Assembly: GCF_029963765.1 (NCBI RefSeq)
Contig: NZ_JALBYU010000022.1
Coordinates: forward strand, 1-64,000
DNA length: 64,000 nt
DNA from: Pseudomonas sp. UYIF39
GTDB lineage: Bacteria > Pseudomonadota > Gammaproteobacteria > Pseudomonadales > Pseudomonadaceae
Direction: 5' to 3'
The position numbers and the translations under genes were made by a program. Each line of letters starts with the position of its first letter. Position 1 is the first letter of the stretch. The notes beneath the pieces were generated by a model. That model was not told the origin of the DNA. It saw only the letters and a program-made list of their open reading frames with translations, and did not search any database. Shown here piece by piece: positions 49,917 through 58,085 of this stretch.

Positions 49917-50834
49917 ATGAGACTCACCCTGGATCACCTCGTAATGCTGCAAACCCTGTCGGAAGTCGATTCGGTGACCGCTGTGGCCGAGCGTCTATGG
50001 CTGACGCCTTCAGCCGTCAGTCATCGCATGCGGGAGGCGGAACGCCGGCTTGGCGTGACCCTGACAGAGCGCTCAGGGGGAAAGTTGCGACTCAGCCCTG
50101 CGGGTGTGCGCCTGGAGCGAGCAGCAAGAGACATCATCGCGATTCTGAACGAAGCGGAGGCGGAGGCCAGATCCATGGCAGGCGGGGTCACAGCCTTTGT
50201 ACGTATGGGCGTCACCTCATACGGGCCGTTTCGCTGGATTCCAAAATTTATCAAGCATTACTCCAGTCTTCGTCCAGACATCGAAATAACACTGGTGACC
50301 GTGCCCCGTAACGACGTTTATGCCAGCCTGATGCAAGGCAGGCTCGATGTGTCGATTATTGATGACGGTATGGTGCCGAGTGGTGTTGCCAAGTTGCCGC
50401 TTTTCCGTGACGACCTGATTGCGATCATGGCAACCGATCACCCACTGGCGCAGAGGAAAAACATTTATGCCGAAGACTTCAAAACCTACAACCTGGTGAC
50501 GTATTCAACGGACCGCGCAAGCGGCTGGGAATATGACCGGTTCTTCGCGCCCGCGAGTATTTTGCCGCGCCGAATGATTACCGTGGAGTTGATTGAAGCC
50601 ATCGTCGAACTGGTGCGCTCGGGATACGGAATCAGCATATTGCAACGCGACTTGGTGACGCCCAGCCTTGAGCGCGGAGAGCTTGCATGGGCAGCCCTGA
50701 ATGACGGCCTGGATATCGCATGGAACGCAATTATTCGCCCGTCCGAGCCCGAAGGCAGTGAAGTCAATCAACTGGTCACCGAGCTGACCAGTTGGATCAA
50801 ACATGCTGGGAAATCCGAGAAAGGCTATGCATAG
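49917..50834 (+). CDS. LysR family transcriptional regulator
   Basis: A regulator of 305 residues. The N-terminal winged helix (LDHLVMLQTLSEVDSVTAVA, LTPSAVSHRMREAERRLGV) is typical of LysR proteins, followed by a periplasmic-binding-like effector domain starting RMGVTSYGPFRWIP. It is divergent from the 2OG oxygenase gene with a 109-bp gap and therefore probably controls that gene and the binding protein downstream. The effector domain's LVTYSTDRASGWEYDRFF has no annotation known to me. Confidence 0.9.
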   Translation: MRLTLDHLVMLQTLSEVDSVTAVAERLWLTPSAVSHRMREAERRLGVTLTERSGGKLRLSPAGVRLERAARDIIAILNEAEAEARSMAGGVTAFVRMGVTSYGPFRWIPKFIKHYSSLRPDIEITLVTVPRNDVYASLMQGRLDVSIIDDGMVPSGVAKLPLFRDDLIAIMATDHPLAQRKNIYAEDFKTYNLVTYSTDRASGWEYDRFFAPASILPRRMITVELIEAIVELVRSGYGISILQRDLVTPSLERGELAWAALNDGLDIAWNAIIRPSEPEGSEVNQLVTELTSWIKHAGKSEKGYA

Positions 50835-50841
50835 CTAGACC

Positions 50842-50976
50842 ATGCACGTGCTATTCGACATCGTCACACGGCGCCTCAACGCCAAGGCGCCACTTCCTGC
50901 CGTTTACAGCGAACTGGTGGGAGAGACGGCTCAATCGGTGCTGGAACGCCAGCACATCTGGCTGCAACGAAAATAA
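50842..50976 (+). CDS. Possible small protein of 44 residues
   Basis: An open frame from ATG at 50842 to TAA at 50976 encodes MHVLFDIVTRRLNAKAPLPA followed by VYSELVGETAQSVLERQ and ending WLQRK. It lies between the LysR and metallophosphoesterase genes on the same strand, which would otherwise be an unusually empty gap. No clear ribosome binding site and no family; it may be the remnant of a longer gene. Confidence 0.3.
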   Translation: MHVLFDIVTRRLNAKAPLPAVYSELVGETAQSVLERQHIWLQRK

Positions 50977-50991
50977 GGTAGGAGTTGATCG

Positions 50992-51759
50992 ATGCGCATC
51001 GCCTTGCTGTCAGACATCCATTTGTCCGTCAACGCGTTACCTTTTCCCGATGTGGACGCCGATATTGTCGTCCTCGCGGGAGACATCTCCCGACCGGCCA
51101 AGGCCATTGAGTGGGCCAAATCGTGCCCTGTTCCGATCGTGTACGTGGCAGGGAATCACGAGTTTTATGGCAGTGACTTGATCTCTACTTACGAGCACTT
51201 GAACAGGTTGTCGGAAGGCACACCGATACACGTGTTGGAACGTTCGGAGTATGTCCACAACGGCGTGCGGTTTTTGGGTTGCACCTTGTGGTCTGACTAT
51301 CGTCTTTTCAATTCTGCTGAGGATCGGGCACAGGGTATTGATCTGGCTGCGAAGCTTATGCGGGACTTCACCCACATAAAAATCTCGCCAGATTTTCCAG
51401 ACCTGTTCAGCCCGGCAATTTCCCAACTGATTTTTTTACAGACAGTCGCCTGGCTGGAAGACTGCTTCACCCGCGACAGAACCAAGCCCACGGTGGTGGT
51501 TTCGCATTTTGCACCGACACGGTTGAGCATCAGCCCGCTGTTTGAGAATTCGCCGATTAACGCGAGTTTTGTTTCAGACCTCGAAGACCGGATCAACGTC
51601 TGGCAGCCGGCACTTTGGCTGCATGGCCATACCCATGAGAGCTTTGACTACCAAGTGGGCAAAACTCGCGTCATTTGCAACGCCCGGGGCTATGCAAAAA
51701 ATGGCATTAATGAAAATCCGGAATTTAATGACTCATACGTGATTGACCTGGACATCTGA
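50992..51759 (+). CDS. Calcineurin-like metallophosphoesterase
   Basis: A protein of 255 residues with all five metallophosphoesterase motifs: LLSDIHL (motif 1), LAGDISR (motif 2), VAGNHEFYG (motif 3), VVSHFAP (motif 4) and LHGHTHE (motif 5). No signal peptide, so it should act in the cytosol on a phosphodiester or phosphomonoester that cannot be named. TAGGAG precedes the ATG. Base composition is lower in GC than its neighbours, suggesting transfer. Its last 27 bp overlap the convergent phaG gene. Confidence 0.87.
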   Translation: MRIALLSDIHLSVNALPFPDVDADIVVLAGDISRPAKAIEWAKSCPVPIVYVAGNHEFYGSDLISTYEHLNRLSEGTPIHVLERSEYVHNGVRFLGCTLWSDYRLFNSAEDRAQGIDLAAKLMRDFTHIKISPDFPDLFSPAISQLIFLQTVAWLEDCFTRDRTKPTVVVSHFAPTRLSISPLFENSPINASFVSDLEDRINVWQPALWLHGHTHESFDYQVGKTRVICNARGYAKNGINENPEFNDSYVIDLDI

Positions 51760-52608
51760 GGCAACACGGCCCTGCCTCCTGGAAGCCGGGTCCAGAAAAC
51801 CGAGCAAGGCCTGCCGGGTGTCTTGCCAGGCCGCCGGATGTTCCATATCAAGGAAGTGCCCGGCGTTCTTGATGGTATGGAACCGGGACTGAGACGCATG
51901 ATCGGCGAACAGCCGGGCGTCTTCGACCGAGGTGTACTCATCCCATTCGCCGTTGACAAACAGCAGCGGTATTTCGATGGCAGCGGCGCAGGCGACATAG
52001 CAATGGGTGTCTTGGGTCAGCACCTCATTGACGTGGTAATGCATCTGCCTGTACTCGTGCTCGGCCAGGCTTCTGACATGGCGATCATTAAAGCGTTTGA
52101 ACAGCGATGGCAGGTGCTTGCCGATTGTGCTGTTGATCAAGCGACCGACATTGAGGCGGTCGCAAGCCTGCAGATGGTACAGGCCGCTCTCCAGGTAATC
52201 GCGCATCGGTGTATTGATACGCGCTGCGAATGAATTGATCACCGCCTTCTCGATTCGTCGCGGCCGCTGAGCCAGCGCCAGCAAGGTCGCCGCGCCGCCC
52301 CAGGAAAAGGACAGCACATGGTGCGCACCAAAGTGTTCGATTAAATCCAGCAGTATCGCTGCCTCGTCTTCCTTTCGGATCGGTTGGCCGTGGAGGTTGT
52401 GTTGCATCGACTGACCGGCGTAGGGCTGGTCGTAGAGAACTACATTGAATCGCGGCTGCAGGTAACGCACCGTTTGGGCAAAAGATGCGGTCGTTGCCAG
52501 TGAGCCGTTGACCAGAATGATGGTCTTGTCAGCGGCAGTGTTGAGATAGTGCTCGGTATAAACCTTGTACTTCCCGCAGATCTCGACGATGGCAGTTTTC
52601 GGCATCAT
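51733..52608 (-). CDS. phaG: PhaG-type (R)-3-hydroxyacyl-ACP thioesterase/transacylase
   Basis: An alpha/beta-hydrolase of 291 residues. It resembles P. putida PhaG and, less closely, RhlA: NGSLATTASFAQTVRYLQPR, GKHLPSLFKRFNDRHVRSL and AGHFLDME. The catalytic residues fall at the PhaG positions: S102 in SFSWGGA, D223 in NGEWDEYT and H251 in AGHFLD. PhaG diverts 3-hydroxydecanoyl groups from fatty acid synthesis towards polyhydroxyalkanoate. AAGGA precedes the ATG at 52608. A palindrome lies about 90 bp upstream. The alternative, an RhlA-like HAA synthase, is less likely but shares the fold and the WDEYT motif. Confidence 0.85.
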   Translation of the reverse strand: MMPKTAIVEICGKYKVYTEHYLNTAADKTIILVNGSLATTASFAQTVRYLQPRFNVVLYDQPYAGQSMQHNLHGQPIRKEDEAAILLDLIEHFGAHHVLSFSWGGAATLLALAQRPRRIEKAVINSFAARINTPMRDYLESGLYHLQACDRLNVGRLINSTIGKHLPSLFKRFNDRHVRSLAEHEYRQMHYHVNEVLTQDTHCYVACAAAIEIPLLFVNGEWDEYTSVEDARLFADHASQSRFHTIKNAGHFLDMEHPAAWQDTRQALLGFLDPASRRQGRVASDVQVNHV

Positions 52609-52693
52609 GACATTTACTTCCTTGAACCCATTGGACTAAGCGCACAGCGTGAGGAATGCCCACAGGGCCCTATCGCAGAAAGCAGAACACGCG

Positions 52694-52717
52694 GACCTGA
52701 CAGCGAAGTGTCAGGTC
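52694..52717. promoter_or_regulatory. Perfect 9-bp palindrome upstream of phaG
   Basis: GACCTGACA and TGTCAGGTC are separated by 6 bases, ending 86 bp before the phaG start codon at 52608. It could be an operator for a dimeric regulator or a transcript hairpin; no T-run follows on either strand. Confidence 0.5.
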
Positions 52718-52819
52718 AATACATTGATAACTCAGGGTGGTTCTCAAATATCAACGCATAGGCCTCCTCGGGCTTGGTCTGGCAACACGGACAAGCAACA
52801 ACAGCGCGAGGGTGCTCGG

Positions 52820-52927
52820 ATGGCTACAGTGACCAATGAGTCACTGACTGACCATATGTTCAGAGTTAAGCAGGGATTTCCCCGTCCGCAAGAGCGCAGA
52901 CGAGTTATTGCGTCGAAGTCGGCGTGA
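52820..52927 (+). CDS. Possible small protein of 35 residues
   Basis: ATG at 52820 with GAGG eight bases upstream opens a 35-codon frame, MATVTNESLTDHMFRVKQGF, ending RRRVIASKSA. The charged C-terminus and ribosome binding site make it possible, but it has no recognised family and may be chance. Confidence 0.22.
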   Translation: MATVTNESLTDHMFRVKQGFPRPQERRRVIASKSA

Positions 52928-53296
52928 TGGTCGAACGATGTCACCCAAGACAAGGCGATGCGCGAAACCTCCGCAGGCCGCTATCCCGTGATTGGGGATC
53001 ACTTCCCGGGTGACGCCCCCGAGTCATCGGTCTCGTCGAAATACTTGGCTATTGGCCCAAGCCTTGCTTTGGCATCTTTTGCGGTAACTGGGGGTTAATG
53101 CAGGGCCTGAACAGGGTGTTGATTGTGGTAAGCATCTAGACGACAGACCGCCCCACTATCAGGAATCACCCCAAGGTTGGGGACTTTCGCCCGCCAAAGC
53201 TAGCAGGCTTATTAATTGCCCAACTTCATTAAAGGCAGGCTGGCCACGCTCCGCGCGTCAATAAAAAAAATAAATGAACAACAAGGCGAACCCACC

Positions 53297-53737
53297 TTGA
53301 AAATTTCAAATATCTGCGTCGCGTGCAGCCTTTTGGTTTCGGTCGCGGCTTCTGCCACAGGGATTATTCCCGCCCTTGATCTGGACTTCACAAGGTCGGC
53401 TGCTGAAACGCTGAAAAAACGGGGAATCAACGACGCTTGTATTATTGCCGCGTCAAACCCGAAAACGTTCACCTATTGCCGAGAAGGATCGCCAACGCTC
53501 TGGAAGTATCAGGCTTTGGATCTGGAACAACAGGCGGCGATCCTGAATGGCGAAAAGCGGCACCTGACAGACTACGGGCAAATCACCGTCGCGGAAGTCG
53601 ACAGCGCAGCCTGCGCACAAGATAACCGTGTGCCATTGGTTAAACCGGCGATTACTCGTGGTCTGGGACTCGGCCTGATCACCCTGCTTCTGTTGATTGG
53701 ATTGCGATATACCTACCGGGCAAGCCGCCGCCCGTAA
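53297..53737 (+). CDS. Exported hypothetical protein with C-terminal membrane helix
   Basis: A protein of 146 residues if the TTG at 53297 is the start; AAGG lies upstream and a signal-peptide-like segment (KISNICVACSLLVSVAASAT) begins at once. The frame is open back to 53216, but that part is lysine- and arginine-rich and unlike an export signal. The mature domain (about 22-120) has three cysteines, and a C-terminal helix GLGLITLLLLIGLRYTY is followed by Arg residues, giving an inner-membrane anchor with the domain in the periplasm. No family recognised. Confidence 0.5.
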   Translation: MKISNICVACSLLVSVAASATGIIPALDLDFTRSAAETLKKRGINDACIIAASNPKTFTYCREGSPTLWKYQALDLEQQAAILNGEKRHLTDYGQITVAEVDSAACAQDNRVPLVKPAITRGLGLGLITLLLLIGLRYTYRASRRP

Positions 53738-53810
53738 CCAAAACATGATTGGCAAAGGGTCGGCGTAAATCTGCGCAAATCACGAGTAAGCACAGACTCA
53801 AAAAGCGATG

Positions 53811-54794
53811 CTATTTGACGAGTCGCGTTTCCTTGGAAGGTCTGTATCCGAAGTACGAGCTGTAGCACTTGCTGAAGTGGCTGGGCGATACAAAGCCACA
53901 CGCAACCAACACGTCCACCTGGGATAGCTCCGTGTGCTGGAGCAACCGACGCGCCTCGGTAATTCGCAGCTCCATGTAATATCGCTGCGGCGTTGTCCCG
54001 AGCTGCTCCTTGAACAAGCGCTCCAGTTGTCGACGCGAACGGCCAGCGTAAACCGCCAACTGCTCCAGCTCCAGAGGCTCTTCGAGGTTGGCATCCATCA
54101 GCTTCACCACCTCGCGTAATGGCGCGCTCACACAGATATTTTCAGTCGGTTTTATGCGCCGATAACGCGACTCCTCGAAAGCCAGGATGTCCTCAATCCC
54201 CTCGACGAGGGCTTTGTCGTGCAAGCCTTTGATCCAGTCCAGCGCCATATGGAATGCCCCAGAGGGACTGGAAGCCGTGAGCCGGTCTCGATCGATGACG
54301 TAGGGTTCACTGGTGACATGCGTCGCCTTGGAGATTTCCGCGAGTGCGGGGCGATGTTCGGGGTGAATCGCGCAACGATATCCGTCAAGCAAGCCTGCCC
54401 TCCCCAGGAACCACGCACCATTCCACAACCCGGCCAGACTGACGCCCTGGTCTGATGCAGCCCTCAACAGGGAGATGAGTTCATCCGTCGCTTTGAGTTC
54501 TGTCCTGTAGCCACCGCAAATGACCAGAAGATCCAGGTCCTGGACCGCTGAACAATCGAAACGGGCATCTGGCCGAATGACCAGGCCCAGGTCACTGACG
54601 ACCTCCTCATCGGTCAAGCCGAACGTTCGGGAAGAGAACAACCCGGGGCGCAGAAGATTGGCGGTGACAATCGTATCCAGTGCTTGCGTGAACGCGGGCA
54701 GCGAGAAATGTTCAAGCAACAGAAATCCTGCCCGAACCATTTGAGTTTTCTCGTTGGGGTTCTCATTCAGATAGCGGAGATTTTTCCCCTTCAT
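53811..54794 (-). CDS. GlxA/CdhR-type AraC family regulator (DJ-1-like sensor + HTH)
   Basis: A regulator of about 327 residues. The N-terminal domain (about 20-190) is glutamine-amidotransferase/DJ-1-like, LLVICGGYRTELK and GLWNGAWFLGRAGLL, where the nucleophile cysteine of DJ-1 enzymes is replaced by asparagine. The C-terminal AraC domain has two helix-turn-helix units (LEQLAVYAGRSRRQLERLF; VACGFVSPSHFSKCYSSYFG). Pseudomonas members of this group include GbdR, CdhR and ArgR, which sense betaine, carnitine metabolites or arginine. Start uncertain: ATG at 54794, TTG at 54824 and ATG at 54740 are in frame. Its targets are unknown. Confidence 0.85.
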   Translation of the reverse strand: MKGKNLRYLNENPNEKTQMVRAGFLLLEHFSLPAFTQALDTIVTANLLRPGLFSSRTFGLTDEEVVSDLGLVIRPDARFDCSAVQDLDLLVICGGYRTELKATDELISLLRAASDQGVSLAGLWNGAWFLGRAGLLDGYRCAIHPEHRPALAEISKATHVTSEPYVIDRDRLTASSPSGAFHMALDWIKGLHDKALVEGIEDILAFEESRYRRIKPTENICVSAPLREVVKLMDANLEEPLELEQLAVYAGRSRRQLERLFKEQLGTTPQRYYMELRITEARRLLQHTELSQVDVLVACGFVSPSHFSKCYSSYFGYRPSKETRLVK

Positions 54795-54981
54795 GCCTCC
54801 GCTAAATTGGCGTCGTTCGATCAATGTTTGACCTACTCGGTTACGTTACCCAACCTGTCGTTGGGTGCGTTGATAAACCTCAATGCTAACTGCAGACGTT
54901 TCAAAACCACTAGCGCCATTTTGCGATTGATCAGGCCAGCTGAAAGCCGTGACGTAGCTGTGTGTCACTCGCAAACCGCGC

Positions 54982-55773
54982 CTAAACGATGGCGGGATAC
55001 CCATCGACACCATCGGGCCAAGGGGACAGAACCTCGAAGCCGTCGTCAGTGACTGCGACCATATGCTCCCACTGAGCCGAGAGTGAGTGGTCCTTGGTGA
55101 CTACGGTCCAGCCATCAGCCAGGGTTTTCACATGGCGTTTGCCAGCGTTCAACATAGGTTCAATGGTAAAGATCATGCCGGCTTTCAGTTTCAGGCCATG
55201 GCCTGGGAAGCCGTAGTGAAGGACCTGCGGCTCATCGTGATAAATCTTGCCGATACCGTGACCGCAGTATTCACGCACGACGCTGAATCCGTCTCTTTCG
55301 GCCACCTTCTGAATGGCATGGCCAATGTCACCCAGGGTAGCGCCGGGGCGGACGACGCGAATACCGGCACACATCGCTTCATAGGTCGTCTCTGCCAGGC
55401 GTCGGGCATCCGGGCCAGGCTCACCCACGAAGTACATGCGGCTGGTGTCGCCGTACCAACCCTCCTTGATAACGGCAATGTCGATATTGACGATGTCGCC
55501 ATCCTTTAGTGGCGTGGCTGAAGGAATGCCATGGCAGACCACCTGGTTGACCGAAGTACACACGGTTTTCGGGAAGCCGTGATAGCCGACATTGCCCGGA
55601 ATGGCTTTCTGCACGTTGACGATGTAGTCGTGACAGAGCTGATCGAGTTGGTCGGTGGTGACCCCCGCTTTGACGTGGGGAGCAATCATGGCCAGGACCT
55701 CGGCGGCCAGCGTGCCCGCAGCACGAGACAGGGCTATTTCTGCCGGGGTATTGAGCTTGACGTTGGCCTTCAT
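54982..55773 (-). CDS. map: Type I methionine aminopeptidase (ParD-like-linked copy)
   Basis: A protein of 263 residues, the usual length. Conserved elements are VCTSVNQVVCHGIP, VNIDIAVIKEGWYGDTSRMY with two metal aspartates, EYCGHGIGKIYHDEPQVLHY with the metal histidine, TIEPML and QWEHMVAVTDDG with metal glutamates. It removes N-terminal methionine from new proteins. The essential map of pseudomonads is normally beside rpsB; this copy instead overlaps a ParD-like gene by four bases (ATGA), so it is probably an extra copy. Confidence 0.93.
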   Translation of the reverse strand: MKANVKLNTPAEIALSRAAGTLAAEVLAMIAPHVKAGVTTDQLDQLCHDYIVNVQKAIPGNVGYHGFPKTVCTSVNQVVCHGIPSATPLKDGDIVNIDIAVIKEGWYGDTSRMYFVGEPGPDARRLAETTYEAMCAGIRVVRPGATLGDIGHAIQKVAERDGFSVVREYCGHGIGKIYHDEPQVLHYGFPGHGLKLKAGMIFTIEPMLNAGKRHVKTLADGWTVVTKDHSLSAQWEHMVAVTDDGFEVLSPWPDGVDGYPAIV

Positions 55774-56036
55774 TGCTTGGCTACTGGTGCTGCATCAACC
55801 TGGGCGTTTTGCGAAAAATCGGCGAGCGCGCAAAGCTGTTTTACATCGAGGCCGCCCGCCAGCTCGGTACGAATCAGCAAGCGGCAGATGTCGCTGTGGT
55901 CCAGTTCGGGATGTAACTCCGCAAGCATCCCAATGCGCATCCAGTGCTCGGCTTGTGCATTGATCGAGCGACTCAGCGCATCGCTGGCGACGCGCAGATT
56001 CTCGTGCATGGCTTCTGAAATTTTTACGATACCCAC
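55770..56036 (-). CDS. ParD-like antitoxin family protein
   Basis: A protein of 88 residues with a GTG start at 56036, matching the ParD-like family (PF11903 as I remember): MGIVKISEAMHENLRVASDA-LSRSINAQAEHWMRIGMLAE, i.e. a ribbon-helix-helix-like N-terminus with an 'AEHW' helix, then a second helical part. Its stop overlaps the start of the methionine aminopeptidase gene. There is no ParE toxin. A palindromic site (56058-56072) sits just upstream, consistent with self-regulation. Confidence 0.8.
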   Translation of the reverse strand: MGIVKISEAMHENLRVASDALSRSINAQAEHWMRIGMLAELHPELDHSDICRLLIRTELAGGLDVKQLCALADFSQNAQVDAAPVAKQ

Positions 56037-56345
56037 TGCTTAATCCGATATGAAATGTATATGGACCGTATATTAGTCGGTAGTCGTGTGAAATTGCAAT
56101 TTCACGATTTATAGCCACGCCTGAAGCGCGCGGCAGCATAAAAAGTCACTGGGCGACTTCAAGCCCGACTTCAATAGCTGAGGGAATGAAGTGCGGAGCA
56201 ATCATCGTTTGTACCCCCACTCGATGATGCTCAGAATTCGTGGCGCAGACGCTAGCCGTTGTTCTTCCATTTGATCGAGTCAGTACCTGTCAGAAAGAGA
56301 GCGATTCACCCTTTCACACCGCACCATTCGACTCAGGAGATAACA
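56037..56345. promoter_or_regulatory. Divergent intergenic region, ParD-like/Map unit and ThDP enzyme gene
   Basis: A 309-bp AT-rich region with no gene. It holds the operator-like site at 56058-56072 and must carry promoters for both divergent transcripts. CAGGAGATAACA before 56346 is a ribosome binding site. Nothing else could be assigned. Confidence 0.5.
56058..56072. promoter_or_regulatory. Operator-like palindrome before the ParD-like gene
   Basis: TATATGGACCGTATA matches its own reverse complement at 12 of 15 positions and ends 22 bp upstream of the GTG start of the ParD-like gene. Its position suits autoregulation by a ribbon-helix-helix dimer. Confidence 0.45.
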
Positions 56346-58025
56346 ATGAATAAAACCATTTCTCGTCGTAGCGGAGGTCAGATATTGGTGGATGCCTTGC
56401 GCATCCACGGCGTCAAAAGAGCTTTTTGTGTTCCGGGAGAAAGCTACCTTTCGGTTCTCGATGCATTGCATGACGTGCAAGAAGAAATCGATCTGGTGGT
56501 ATGCCGCCAGGAAGGTGGGGCGGCCTATATGGCAGAAGCCTACGGCAAACTCACCGGAGAGCCAGGCATCTGCTTCGTGACCCGAGGCCCGGGTGCAACG
56601 AACGCCTCGGTTGGCGTTCACACTGCTTTCCAGGATTCATCGCCGATGATTCTGTTCATTGGCCAGGTCGCTCGCGATCAGCAGTATCGCGAAGCCTTTC
56701 AGGAAGTTGATTTTCGCCAGATGTTTGGCCCCTTGGCGAAATGGGTCGTGCAAATAGACGACACCCGCAGAATTCCCGAACTGATCAGCCAGGCGTTCCA
56801 CCGAGCGGTCAATGGCAGGCCAGGGCCTGTCGTGGTCGCACTGCCGGAAGACATGCTGACCGAAATGGCGGAAGTCAGTGATGCCGGGCCTTTCAAGCGC
56901 GTATTGATGACGCCGGCAGCCGAGCAAATGGCCGCCATGCAGCAACTGCTTGAGCAATCAGAGCGCCCATTGATGGTGCTGGGTGGCAGCGGCTGGGACA
57001 CCGAGTCAGTGCACGACATCCGGCTTTTTGCTGAACAGCAAAATATCCCGGTTGCCGCCTCCTTTCGCTGCCAGGACCTGTTCGACAATCGACACCCGAA
57101 CTATGTCGGCGATCTTGGTTTCGCCGCGTCAGCGCAGCTGTCCTCAGCGGTAAAAAACGCCGACCTGCTGCTGGTCGTGGGCTCCAGAATGGGTGAGGTT
57201 TCAACGGGCGGATATGCGGCTTTGGACATCCCGGTACCCAAGCAAACCTTGATCCATATTCACCAAGGCATCGAGGAACTGGGGCGGGTTTACCAACCTG
57301 CGTTAGCGATAAACAGCAGCATGTCGACCTTTGCCAAATCAGCCGCAAAGCTTCCAGCGGTGACCAGCCGAATAAAGAGTGAATGGACGCGCACCCTCAA
57401 CAAAAACTACTGCGAAAATCTGCAACACTCGCCCTCCCCTGGCGATGTGCAAATGGCGGAAATCATTGAGTGGTTGAATCGCAGTCTTCCGGACGATGCG
57501 ATCCTGACCAATGGCGCCGGAAATTATGCCGTTTGGCTTCAACGTTTCTACCAGTTTCGGCAGTACCGCACACAGTTAGGCCCTACCAATGGCTCAATGG
57601 GCTACGGCGTTCCTGCGGCGGTGGCCGCCAAACTCACGTGCCCGGACAGAGTGGTGGTTTCTTTTTCCGGGGATGGCTGCTTCTTGATGAACGGCCAGGA
57701 GATAGCGACTGCAGCGCAGTATGGCGCCCATGTGATTTTCGTCGTGATCAACAACGGAATGTACGGAACCATCAGAATGCACCAGGAACGCAATTACCCT
57801 GGACGTGTTTCAGGCACCGAATTGCACAACCCGGATTTCGCCGCACTTGCCCAAGCCTATGGACTCCATGGCGAGGTGGTAACCGCCACGTCGGAATTTG
57901 CCCCAGCGTTTGAACGCTGCCTTGGTATGTCCCGGCCATCCTTGATTGAGGTCAGGGTCGACCCCGAAGCATTGACCCCTCGACTTAGCCTGACCCAGAT
58001 CAGGGAGCAATCAAGCAAGAAGTAA
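56346..58025 (+). CDS. Thiamine diphosphate-dependent enzyme (acetolactate synthase large-subunit-like)
   Basis: A protein of 559 residues with the three-domain plan of the pyruvate-oxidase/acetolactate synthase group. The activating glutamate is E56 in CRQEGGAAYMAEAY, the middle domain has LLVVGSRMGEVS, and the ThDP/Mg motif is SFSGDGCFLMNGQEIATAAQ, running on to VVINNGMYG. It is not ilvI/ilvB-like in context: there is no small subunit, no ilvC, and only a DUF3422 gene follows. It could be a decarboxylase, carboligase or oxidase on a 2-oxo acid. AGGAG precedes the ATG, and a terminator follows the stop. Confidence 0.87.
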   Translation: MNKTISRRSGGQILVDALRIHGVKRAFCVPGESYLSVLDALHDVQEEIDLVVCRQEGGAAYMAEAYGKLTGEPGICFVTRGPGATNASVGVHTAFQDSSPMILFIGQVARDQQYREAFQEVDFRQMFGPLAKWVVQIDDTRRIPELISQAFHRAVNGRPGPVVVALPEDMLTEMAEVSDAGPFKRVLMTPAAEQMAAMQQLLEQSERPLMVLGGSGWDTESVHDIRLFAEQQNIPVAASFRCQDLFDNRHPNYVGDLGFAASAQLSSAVKNADLLLVVGSRMGEVSTGGYAALDIPVPKQTLIHIHQGIEELGRVYQPALAINSSMSTFAKSAAKLPAVTSRIKSEWTRTLNKNYCENLQHSPSPGDVQMAEIIEWLNRSLPDDAILTNGAGNYAVWLQRFYQFRQYRTQLGPTNGSMGYGVPAAVAAKLTCPDRVVVSFSGDGCFLMNGQEIATAAQYGAHVIFVVINNGMYGTIRMHQERNYPGRVSGTELHNPDFAALAQAYGLHGEVVTATSEFAPAFERCLGMSRPSLIEVRVDPEALTPRLSLTQIREQSSKK

Positions 58026-58042
58026 CCCGTCTCTTCCGTTTT

Positions 58043-58079
58043 GGGCGCCTGACTCACGATTTACAAGGCGCCTTTTTTT
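58043..58079 (+). terminator. Rho-independent terminator
   Basis: GGCGCC repeats form the stem around a loop of about 17 bases and a run of seven T follows. It lies 18 bp after the ThDP enzyme stop, before the DUF3422 gene, whose GTG start is at 58086. Confidence 0.75.
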
Positions 58080-58085
58080 GAGCTT

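Larger units (their letters stand above)
52609..53296. other. 688-bp region with no clear gene
   Basis: The stretch holds the phaG leader and a long piece of unclear origin. A 35-residue open frame (52820-52927) with GAGG eight bases upstream is listed separately. Perfect or near-perfect palindromes are GACCTGACA/TGTCAGGTC at 52694-52717, GTGAT/ATCAC at 52988-53002, and CCCCAAGGTTGGGG at 53169-53182. No REP, tRNA or insertion sequence end was seen. Confidence 0.5.
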
